Source of the DNA: an uncultured bacterium
Lineage (GTDB): Bacteria; Actinomycetota; Coriobacteriia; Coriobacteriales; Coriobacteriaceae
Direction of reading: 5' to 3'
Length of the DNA stretch: 6,588 nucleotides
NCBI GenBank assembly: GCA_905215275.1
Contig: CAJMPE010000112.1
Coordinates: forward strand, 1 to 6,588
Shown: positions 1-5,432 of the stretch, in pieces
How the letters are laid out: each line of letters starts with the position of its first letter
How positions within the stretch are numbered: the first letter of the stretch is position 1
The notes under the pieces: model-generated
Database searches by the model: none
Told to the model about the DNA's origin: nothing
Seen by the model: the letters and a program-made list of their open reading frames with translations, nothing else
Position numbers and translations under genes: made by a program

Positions 1-268
1 TTTTGCACCGGGCTCGCTCAAAGTGTTCATTCGCCGACGTCTAAATCTGCATCCGTCAAGCTTTTGGCAAGGTTGCCCCAAAACTGACCAATATCTAACC
101 AAGAACTTGCCAAATCACTTGACGCGCGACGCATCAAAAATCGCCCCGCGACTTCTTGAACGATTTTTCGAGCATTATTTTTAAAAATGATAAGTAAATT
201 TAAGCAGGTAAACAACTTAATTGCTATTAAAGAAGATTGAATAAACTCACAAAGCAATGTGCCTGACC
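1..268. other. Gene-less left flank with AT-rich segment
   Basis: No convincing gene is visible here. A minus-strand reading frame crosses it (27-410) but runs through the REP-like cluster and has no recognisable domain, so it is not annotated as a CDS. The left part is of mixed composition and holds a nested inverted repeat (54-124). From about 136 to 260 the sequence is markedly AT-rich compared with the GC-rich genes. It includes an 8-bp inverted repeat, AAAAATCG at 136-143 with CGATTTTT at 161-168, and a 12-bp palindrome ATTTTTAAAAAT at 177-188. Such AT-rich DNA could hold promoters or a weak terminator, but no convincing -35/-10 pair could be chosen. Confidence 0.5.
54..124. repeat. Nested inverted repeat, possible structured RNA or operator
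   Basis: Two perfect inverted repeats are nested. The outer pair is CGTCAAG (54-60) with CTTGACG (118-124). The inner pair is TTGGCAAG (64-71) with CTTGCCAA (106-113). They are separated by a 3-nt by 4-nt internal loop, and the terminal loop is 34 nt (72-105). As RNA this would give about 15 base pairs in one arm on either strand. The loop carries two similar minus-strand blocks, TTGGTTAGA and TTGGTCAGT, 11 bp apart. Whether it is an RNA element, a protein-binding site or part of a dispersed repeat cannot be decided from one copy. Confidence 0.4.
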
Positions 269-432
269 TAGTCATTGGGGACGTTCTTAAACGACTAGCT
301 GTCAGGGACAGTCTTCGCAGCCAGCCACAAAGAACCGTCCCCATCTGTCGGCACAAAAGGGGCGTCCCCAACTGCCAAGTGCCGCAAGAATGTCCCTTTT
401 GACTAGTCATTTAAGAACGTCCCCAATGACTA
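269..432. repeat. Cluster of REP-like hairpin units (GGGGACGTTCTT core)
   Basis: The outer arms are two 29-nt units in opposite orientation, at 269-297 and 404-432. Each has an 8-nt stem arm (TAGTCATT) on both sides of a 13-nt loop containing GGGGACGTTCTT or its complement. The right unit pairs perfectly and the left has one mismatch. Between them lie more units with different stems and the same loop core. GCTG/CAGC (298-301, 318-321) flanks AGGGACAGTCTT. GCCACA (324-329) pairs with TGT and GGC (346-352, one bulged C) around AAGAACCGTCCCC. CGGCAC/GTGCCG (349-354, 379-384) flanks GGGGCGTCCCC. A fifth core, AAGAATGTCCC, lies near 386-396. The whole block can also fold as one long imperfect hairpin. 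The design resembles REP/BIME elements mobilised by Y1 (RAYT) transposases; that assignment is inference, and no transposase lies in the window. Confidence 0.7.
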
Positions 433-491
433 CCCAAGAGAACGCCGCAGGTAGAAAGCGGACAGCGAGCGACGTCCAGAGCGAACAAGTT
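433..491. other. Spacer between REP-like cluster and terminator
   Basis: This short spacer has no gene. A plus-strand frame from ATG at 426 through the terminator to TGA at 543-545 (39 codons) exists, but it runs across the repeat and the terminator hairpin and has no ribosome binding site, so it is not called. The bases 476-488 pair with 550-561 and form an outer stem around the terminator. Confidence 0.4.
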
Positions 492-562
492 GGCATGAAA
501 AAGGCAAGGCATAGACCTTCTGGTCATGCCTTGCCTTTTGAATGACAAATTGTCGCTCTGGG
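475..562 (-). terminator. prfA-side intrinsic terminator with outer stem
   Basis: The core hairpin has a perfect 14-bp stem, AAAAGGCAAGGCAT (499-512) with ATGCCTTGCCTTTT (526-539). A bulged A follows at 513, then a further GACC/GGTC stem and a TTCT loop (518-521). On the minus strand the stem ends in five T (498-502), suiting termination of transcription from prfA; on the plus strand there are four T, so it may work both ways. Around it, CAGAGCG (477-483) pairs with CGCTCTG (554-560), and ACAA (485-488) pairs with TTGT (550-553), extending the structure. The inner 55 bp (492-546) recur identically at 6534-6588. Confidence 0.85.
492..546. repeat. 55-bp direct repeat, copy 1 (terminator module)
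   Basis: This stretch is identical base for base to 6534-6588 and lies in the same orientation 6042 bp away. It contains the whole terminator hairpin. Identity begins at GGCATGAAAAAGG and runs to GAATGAC. Copy 2 is cut by the window edge, so the true repeat may be longer on the right. On the left the two copies diverge: copy 1 is preceded by AACAAGTT, while copy 2 directly abuts a REP-like pair. Confidence 0.9.
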
Positions 563-566
563 CGGC

Positions 567-657
567 GCGCAGCGTCAGCTGGTCCGCCGTTCGTTAGAAC
601 GGCGGAACCTAAGGGCGCAGCGTCGAGCCGTTACGCGGTTTGGTAAAACCGCGTAAC
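567..657 (-). repeat. Two tandem hairpin units 3' of prfA
   Basis: The 10-mer GCGCAGCGTC occurs at 567-576 and again at 615-624, 48 bp apart, and each copy is followed by a strong hairpin. The first hairpin is CCGCCGTTC (584-592) with GAACGGCGG (597-605) and a GTTA loop, extended by GGT/ACC across a bulged A at 606. The second is a perfect 12-bp stem, GTTACGCGGTTT (630-641) with AAACCGCGTAAC (646-657), with a GGTA loop, starting 3 bp past the prfA stop codon. Neither is followed by a T-run on the minus strand, so they are not classical terminators. They may stabilise the prfA transcript end or be dispersed repeat elements. Confidence 0.6.
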
Positions 658-660
658 CCA

Positions 661-1728
661 CTAAACAGCCTGCGCCAGCTTCTCGGCTCGCTCGGCGGCG
701 GCAAGTGCCTCGATGACGGTGCCGAGCTGATCGCCCAGAAGGACGCCGTTGTAGGTGGAGTTGAAGCCGATACGGTGATCGGTCACGCGGTCCTGGGGCT
801 GGTTGTACGTACGAATCTTCTCGGAACGGTTGCCGTGGCCAATCTGGCTCTGGCGCTCGGCACCCAGCTCGGCCTGCTGCTTCTCGAGTTCCATCTCGTA
901 CAGACGGGCACGCAGCATCTGCATGCAGACCTCGCGGTTCTGGATCTGGGAGCGCTGCTCCTGCGACTGCACCACGGTGTTGGTGGGCAGGTGGGTGATG
1001 CGCACGGCGGAGTAGGTGGTGTTAACGCACTGACCACCAGGGCCGGAGGCACAGTAGGTATCGATGCGCAGATCGGACTGGTTGATCTGGACGTCGATCT
1101 CCTCGGCCTCGGGAAGCACGGCGACGGTTGCCGTGGAGGTCTGGATACGGCCCTGGGACTCGGTCTTGGGAACGCGCTGGACGCGGTGCACGCCGGACTC
1201 GAACTTCATGACGGAGTAGACGCGGTCGCCCTCGACCTTGAACTCGATGGACTTAAAGCCGCCGGCCTCGCTGGGGCTGGAGTCGAGCACGGTGGTCTTC
1301 CAGCCGCGCGACTCGCAGAAGCGCTGGTACATCTTGTACAGATCGCCGGCAAAGATGGCTGCCTCGTCGCCACCGGCGGCGGAACGGATCTCGACGATGG
1401 TGTTCTTGTCGTCGTTGGGGTCGCTCGGGATGAGCATGTACTTAATGTCTTCCTCGAGCTGGGGAAGCTTGGCCTCGTTCTCGGAGATGTCCATCTGGAG
1501 CATCTCCTTCTCATCGGCATCGGTGGTATCGTGCAGCATTTCCTTGGCAGCCTCGATGTCATCGAGCGCGCCGATGTACTCGCGCGAGGCGGCAATGAGG
1601 TCGGACTGGTGCGCGTACTCCTTGTTGAGACGCGTAAACTCCTTGATATCGGAGGCGACGGCCGGGTCGGAAAGCTTCTTCTCGAGCTCCTCGTAGGCCT
1701 TGATGATCTTTTCGAGCTTGTCGCGCAT
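661..1728 (-). CDS. prfA: Peptide chain release factor 1 (RF1)
   Basis: RF1 recognises UAA and UAG in the ribosomal A site and triggers hydrolysis of peptidyl-tRNA, acting in the cytoplasm. The 355-residue length is normal for the family. The conserved RSAAGGDEA block is at 115-123. The stop-codon-reading tripeptide is of RF1 PxT type, here PKT (187-189) in RVPKTESQGRIQTS. The catalytic GGQ is at 231-233 within SGPGGQCVNTTYSAVRITH. The C-terminal QIGHGNRSEKIRTYNQPQDRVTDHR block is also typical. RF2 carries SPF at the tripeptide, so RF1 is clear. The ATG has a strong Shine-Dalgarno AAAGGAG (1736-1742) seven bases upstream. The gene often precedes prmC, whose product methylates the GGQ glutamine, but here prfA is followed by hairpins and a terminator. 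It stands 249 bp from the upstream peptidase gene and is probably transcribed alone. Confidence 0.97.
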   Translation of the reverse strand: MRDKLEKIIKAYEELEKKLSDPAVASDIKEFTRLNKEYAHQSDLIAASREYIGALDDIEAAKEMLHDTTDADEKEMLQMDISENEAKLPQLEEDIKYMLIPSDPNDDKNTIVEIRSAAGGDEAAIFAGDLYKMYQRFCESRGWKTTVLDSSPSEAGGFKSIEFKVEGDRVYSVMKFESGVHRVQRVPKTESQGRIQTSTATVAVLPEAEEIDVQINQSDLRIDTYCASGPGGQCVNTTYSAVRITHLPTNTVVQSQEQRSQIQNREVCMQMLRARLYEMELEKQQAELGAERQSQIGHGNRSEKIRTYNQPQDRVTDHRIGFNSTYNGVLLGDQLGTVIEALAAAERAEKLAQAV

Positions 1729-1977
1729 GGCGGGACTCCTTTATATGCGTGAAGGTGAAAATCGGCAGAGTTGATGGGGCGCACGGCGCCGCTGCGGGGG
1801 TAAGCCCGGCTAGAACATGTCGATCTTCAGATACATGCGCATCCCTTCGCGTATGGGGTACATAGTTGCGGTCTAACCTATACATGATAGCGTGCGCAGG
1901 CAAACCTGCATATAACCCGCACGGAATGATTGGTGCAAACAAACCTGACCCCATTGCGCCAAGGGCTTGCTTTTTGG
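1729..1977 (-). promoter_or_regulatory. Peptidase-prfA intergenic region with possible prfA promoter
   Basis: This 249-bp gap probably contains the prfA promoter. The best -10-like hexamer on the minus strand is TATCAT (complement of 1884-1889, five of six matches to TATAAT). The hexamer 17 bp upstream, TATGCA, is a poor -35, so the call is tentative. It would give a leader of roughly 150 nt. A small hairpin, GCAGG (1896-1900) with CCTGC (1905-1909), lies in the spacer of this candidate promoter. GTGC (1892-1895) and GCAC (1919-1922) can pair around it across a 9-nt bulge. No clear terminator follows the peptidase stop, so read-through from upstream remains possible. Confidence 0.3.
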
Positions 1978-3393
1978 CTAGAGCGTTTGGAGTAGAGCGA
2001 CGAGGAAGCGGATGCCCTGGAGGTAGGCGCGGCGGGTGATGCGCTCATTGGTGCCGTGGACGCCGCGATCACACTCGTCGTCATCAACCACAAAGGCCGA
2101 GAAGCGAATGCACTCAGGGCAAATTTGTTGGTAGTTGGCAGCGTCGGTCGCACCGATCACGGTCGAGGGCACAATTGCCACTGGCTCGAATGATCCGTTT
2201 TCCTCCGTCCCCTTTGGATTACGGAAATAGCGGGCGGCGATGGAGCGAACCGCCTCGAGGCCGGGACCACCGATGCGCGGGGACGGCGAGGGTTCGGAGC
2301 TGCCGGGGCCCAGCTCCACTTCGACACGACCGGCAAGGTCCGCCCCGGCAACCGCCTCACGGCAGCGCGCCACAACATCGGCCACGCTTGTGCCCTCGAG
2401 CATGCGGAAGTTGATGTTGGCCCACATATCCTGCGGCATTACGTTGGCGCCGGTGCTGCCACCCTCGATCTGCGTGGGTGCGCAGGTGGTCGTCACCAGC
2501 GGATAGAGCTTCTTGCTGGCGAGGCAATCGCGGACAATGGCGTTCCCGTTGGCGGCAATTTCATCGGCCGTGTAGAGCCCCAACTCGACGAGCTGGGCGG
2601 CAAGCAAGTCGGTCACGCGCGTCGGCCACTCGATATCGCAGATTGCGGTGATGGCACGGCTGAGCACCTCGAGCGACGTTCCGCCGTAGGGGCTGGAAGA
2701 ATGTCCACCCGCGCTCTTTGTCTTGAGCACAATGTCGGCATAGCCCTTCTCCGCGAGGTCGGCGTGCATAAGCCAGCCCTCGCCCGCGCTGTACTCGGCA
2801 GCCGGAACGATGCGGTAGTCGCCCTCGTCGATCAGGTACTCAAGCTCAATGCCGCGCTCCTCGAGCGCGCGGCCGATGGCGCCTGCACCGTACTGCGTCG
2901 TCTCCTCGTCCTGGCCAAAGGCCAGGAACAGCGTGCGCTCGTGCTGCCAACCGTGCGCCAGCGCATACTCGACAGCCTCGAGAATGCCTGCGACCTGGTC
3001 CTTCATGTCGATCGCTCCACGGCCCCAGATGTAGGTGTCGTCCACGTGCCCGCTAAAGGGGGCGTGCGTCCAGTCGGCCTCGGTACCCGGCACCACGGGA
3101 ACCACATCCATGTGGCCCATGAGCATAACGGGCTTAAGAGCCGGATCGCTGCCGCCAAGCGTCACCAACAGCGAGTGGTCGACCAGCTCGACCTCGCCCG
3201 CCGCAAACACGCGCGGCCAAGCCTGCTGCATATAGGCGCACAGGTCGTCGAAGGGCTGCCAGTCCACCGCCCCGGCATCCATGCTCGAGATGGTCGGAAA
3301 CGACAGCACGCGGCCCAAGCGCTCGCACGCGCCCGCCTCGTCTATATCGGCAAAATCGTCCTCATGCGCAAAGAAGCGCCAAACCTCGGCCAT
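1978..3393 (-). CDS. M20-family zinc metallopeptidase (CPS1/PM20D1-like)
   Basis: This is a 471-residue cytoplasmic M20 peptidase with no signal peptide. Expected metal and catalytic residues are visible in order: H94 and D96 in LMGHMD, bridging D129 in GRGAIDMKD, the E163-E164 pair in GQDEET, D189 in the IDEG segment, and H446 in VHGTNE. The lid-domain histidine H231 lies in AGGHSSSP, and the STGANVMP block (313-320) is typical of the carboxypeptidase S/PM20D1 branch. Members of that branch hydrolyse dipeptides or N-acyl amino acids; the exact substrate cannot be read here. The family more often has GHDEE where this protein has GQDEE. The ATG is preceded by AAAGGA (3398-3403), four bases away, slightly close. 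It lies 72 bp after the ABC-transporter ATPase gene on the same strand, suggesting co-transcription and a role in releasing amino acids from an imported or related compound. That functional link is inference. Confidence 0.88.
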   Translation of the reverse strand: MAEVWRFFAHEDDFADIDEAGACERLGRVLSFPTISSMDAGAVDWQPFDDLCAYMQQAWPRVFAAGEVELVDHSLLVTLGGSDPALKPVMLMGHMDVVPVVPGTEADWTHAPFSGHVDDTYIWGRGAIDMKDQVAGILEAVEYALAHGWQHERTLFLAFGQDEETTQYGAGAIGRALEERGIELEYLIDEGDYRIVPAAEYSAGEGWLMHADLAEKGYADIVLKTKSAGGHSSSPYGGTSLEVLSRAITAICDIEWPTRVTDLLAAQLVELGLYTADEIAANGNAIVRDCLASKKLYPLVTTTCAPTQIEGGSTGANVMPQDMWANINFRMLEGTSVADVVARCREAVAGADLAGRVEVELGPGSSEPSPSPRIGGPGLEAVRSIAARYFRNPKGTEENGSFEPVAIVPSTVIGATDAANYQQICPECIRFSAFVVDDDECDRGVHGTNERITRRAYLQGIRFLVALLQTL

Positions 3394-3465
3394 GGCATCC
3401 TTTCGATTGTGACGACAAAGGCCACCCCACGGGAGCGGCCCTGCAACGTAAGCGTTTGCGGTCGG

Positions 3466-4251
3466 TTATTTGTCCTCGAGATAACGAGAGAGGAACTCGC
3501 GGGTGCGCTGGTGTTTGGGGTTGCCGAAGAGCTCGGCCGGCGCGGCGTCCTCGAGCACCACGCCCTTGTCCATAAAGACCACGCGGTCGGACACGGTTCG
3601 GGCAAAGGCCATCTCGTGCGTGACGACGACCATGGTCATGCCGTCGGCAGCGAGCTTGCGCATGACCTCGAGCACCTCGCCCACGATCTCGGGGTCGAGT
3701 GCGGAGGTCGGCTCGTCGAACAGCATGATCTGCGGATTCATGCATAGGGCGCGCGCGATGGCCACGCGCTGCTTTTGGCCACCGGACAGGCGACCCACAG
3801 CGGCGTGCGCGAACTTTTCGAGCCCCACACTCGTCAGATGCTCCATCGCGACCTTTTCGGCCTCGGCCTTGCTCATCTTTTTGAGCGTGACGGGCGCAAG
3901 CGTGCAGTTGTCGAGCACGTCCATGTTGTTGAACAGGTTAAAGCCCTGGAACACCATGCCGATGTCCTCGCGGAGTTTATTGATATTGCAGCGCTCGGCC
4001 GTAAGGTCCTGGCCGTGGAACCAGATGTGGCCCGCGTCCGGGGTCTCGAGCAGGTTGAGGCAGCGCAGGAAGGTCGACTTGCCCGAGCCCGAGGCGCCGA
4101 TAATGGTGACGACCTCGCCGGGGTTAACGGACAGGTCGATGCCCTTGAGCACCTCGAGCGACCCAAAGCTCTTGCGCAGGCCCTCGACGCGGATAAGCGG
4201 CTCATTGGTCTGTGCGGCGGCCGCGGTGCCGGTAGTGGCGGTATCTGCCAT
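3466..4251 (-). CDS. Polar amino-acid ABC transporter ATP-binding protein
   Basis: This 261-residue ATPase would energise import by the permease encoded just upstream, working as a dimer on the inner face of the membrane. Motifs are complete: Walker A GASGSGKST (52-60), Q-loop Q102 in FQGFNLF, signature LSGGQ (155-159), Walker B IMLFDE with catalytic E180, D-loop SALD (183-186) and switch histidine H212 in VTHEM. The pattern matches the GlnQ/HisP group (about 240-260 residues), with no C-terminal regulatory domain. The frame is open up to 4326, but the ATG at 4251 is chosen: it has GAGGAG (4259-4264) seven bases upstream, and the longer version would overlap the permease end and add an arginine-rich leader foreign to the family. 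Residues 2-17 form a low-complexity Ala/Thr-rich tail. The gap after the permease stop is 22 bp, implying one transcript. Confidence 0.95.
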   Translation of the reverse strand: MADTATTGTAAAAQTNEPLIRVEGLRKSFGSLEVLKGIDLSVNPGEVVTIIGASGSGKSTFLRCLNLLETPDAGHIWFHGQDLTAERCNINKLREDIGMVFQGFNLFNNMDVLDNCTLAPVTLKKMSKAEAEKVAMEHLTSVGLEKFAHAAVGRLSGGQKQRVAIARALCMNPQIMLFDEPTSALDPEIVGEVLEVMRKLAADGMTMVVVTHEMAFARTVSDRVVFMDKGVVLEDAAPAELFGNPKHQRTREFLSRYLEDK

Positions 4252-4258
4252 GATGATT

Positions 4259-4264
4259 CTCCTC
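4259..4264 (-). promoter_or_regulatory. Ribosome binding site deciding the ATPase start
   Basis: GAGGAG on the minus strand lies seven bases before the ATG at 4251 and inside the 22-bp gap after the permease stop. It supports the 261-residue ATPase rather than a longer version starting at 4326. Confidence 0.85.
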
Positions 4265-4273
4265 GTCTTGAGC

Positions 4274-5422
4274 CTAGTTGGAGCTGGGCAGCGTTGCCGG
4301 GGCCTCGGCGCCGAGCTTTTTGCCAAAGGCCTCGAGCAGGCGGCTCGCCACGAGCGTCAGGATCAGGTAGACCACGAGTGCCACGCAGTAGACCTCCATC
4401 TGGCGGTAGTACACGCCGGCGACGGTGGTGGTGGCGTACATGAGGTCGAACACGCCGATGACCGAAAGCACCGACGAATCCTTGATGTTGATGATGAGCT
4501 CGTTGGTGAGCGCCGGAATCGCGTTTTTAATGCCCTGGGGGAACACGACCTTGCGCATGGCCTGCCACTGCGAAAGACCCAGCGAGCGCGCTGCCTCGGC
4601 CTGGCCGGGATCGATGGACTCGATGCCGCCGCGCAGGACCTCCATCATGTAGGCGGTGGAGTTGAGCGAGATGGTGACGAGGCCGGCGGTGAAGGTACTC
4701 CAGATCTGGTTGGCCTGGGCGGTCTCGAAGCCCATGCCGCGCAAAACGGTGAAGCCCGCGTAATAGATGAGCAGGCCCTGAACCATCATGGGCGTGCCGC
4801 GCACGATGGTGGAGTAGATGGTCGCAAAGCCGCGGCCGATACTCTTAAAGAAGCGCACCAGGTCGTTGTCCACGCGATCGAAGGTCTGAATACGCAGGAA
4901 CACAAAAAGCAGCGCCAGGAAGAATGCGATGACGGTACCGAAGGTGGCAAGCGCGATGGTGATCTCGATACCGCGAATGAAGAAGTCCCCGCTCTTGTAG
5001 GTCATGTAGACCAGGCTCGACAAAAAGTCGCTGGGGTTGGAGTCCGAGACGATGCTCACCTGTACCAGGTCGATAAACGACATGACGCAGCGGTCCACGA
5101 AAAAGATCGCCGCGATGGCGGCCACGACATAGCTGCCCAGGCGCGCGACGCGGTGGAAACGCTCGGATGCGAACGGCGACGTTTCGCGATAGTCACTCCA
5201 GTGCATAAGCTTGGTGACAAGCGCCGCCGCCGACACGACAATCCAGGCCCAAAGAATCGCCCAAAGGCAATCCTGGAAGATACCGGTGGGGGCTAAGAAG
5301 CTCAGCGGTGTGGGATTGCGTTGGCTAAACGCCAGGCCGAGCGCCGCGACAACGCTCGTGCCCAGGTACACATAACGGTGGTCGGCCTTGATAAAGGAGG
5401 CCAGACGATTGATGGTTTTCAT
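4274..5422 (-). CDS. Amino-acid ABC transporter permease with N-terminal extension
   Basis: This is a 382-residue inner-membrane permease of the HisM/GlnP group. The canonical permease domain starts near residue 148 (FFIRGIEITIALATFGTVIAF) and includes VRGTPMMVQGLLIYY (207-221). The EAA loop that contacts the ATPase lies at 276-305 (EAARSLGLSQWQAMRKVVFPQG and following). Hydrophobic segments suggest about five helices in this part, near 151-176, 211-229, 242-262, 310-330 and 343-363. Ahead of it lie about 145 extra residues with roughly three more predicted helices (about 17-33, 51-71 and 96-118) and a charged stretch (71-92). Canonical members are only about 220-250 residues. The ATG has GGGAGG (5427-5432) four bases upstream that touches the stop codon of the lipoprotein gene, a sign of translational coupling. 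Substrate is probably a polar amino acid; identity unknown. Confidence 0.93.
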   Translation of the reverse strand: MKTINRLASFIKADHRYVYLGTSVVAALGLAFSQRNPTPLSFLAPTGIFQDCLWAILWAWIVVSAAALVTKLMHWSDYRETSPFASERFHRVARLGSYVVAAIAAIFFVDRCVMSFIDLVQVSIVSDSNPSDFLSSLVYMTYKSGDFFIRGIEITIALATFGTVIAFFLALLFVFLRIQTFDRVDNDLVRFFKSIGRGFATIYSTIVRGTPMMVQGLLIYYAGFTVLRGMGFETAQANQIWSTFTAGLVTISLNSTAYMMEVLRGGIESIDPGQAEAARSLGLSQWQAMRKVVFPQGIKNAIPALTNELIINIKDSSVLSVIGVFDLMYATTTVAGVYYRQMEVYCVALVVYLILTLVASRLLEAFGKKLGAEAPATLPSSN

Positions 5423-5426
5423 GCTG

Positions 5427-5432
5427 CCTCCC
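5427..5432 (-). promoter_or_regulatory. Permease ribosome binding site touching upstream stop
   Basis: GGGAGG on the minus strand precedes the permease ATG (5422) by four bases, and its first base is the last base of the TAG that ends the binding-protein gene (5432-5434). Ribosomes finishing the lipoprotein would sit on this site, which favours coupled translation. Confidence 0.8.

Noticed and set aside
27..410. A 127-codon minus-strand open frame
   Set aside because: Its first half is translated REP-like repeat and the rest is AT-rich or part of the nested inverted repeat. No domain or ribosome binding site seen. A conserved protein covering the 27-265 part would reopen the question.
269..432. 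A CRISPR array or a MITE with target-site duplication
   Set aside because: The repeats are inverted and vary in stem, without regular spacers, and no flanking target duplication is visible.
426..545. A 39-codon plus-strand frame ending in the terminator
   Set aside because: It runs from the end of a REP-like unit through a terminator hairpin and has no ribosome binding site.
640..1752. A 370-codon open frame on the plus strand opposite prfA
   Set aside because: It is a Leu/Gly/Val-rich mirror of the RF1 gene, whose identity is certain; no domain seen.
1810..1863. A 17-codon minus-strand frame upstream of prfA, considered as a leader peptide
   Set aside because: It has no Shine-Dalgarno sequence, no run of a single amino acid and no attenuator-like pair of hairpins after it.
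2701..3747. A 348-codon plus-strand open frame
   Set aside because: Antisense to the M20 peptidase and ATPase genes, with no recognisable motif.
4252..4326. An upstream start for the ATPase at 4326
   Set aside because: It would overlap the permease end and add a basic leader; the ATG at 4251 has a well-placed GAGGAG.
883..4336. The palindrome CTCGAG appears about 15 times, more than base composition would predict
   Set aside because: All copies lie inside genes, and the pattern fits preferred Leu (CTC) and Glu (GAG) codons in a GC-rich genome. No spacing pattern was seen.
3503..5296. A 597-codon open frame on the plus strand
   Set aside because: It lies antisense to the ATPase and permease, both with full motif sets. 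It has no domain or plausible ribosome binding site and reflects GC-rich codon bias.
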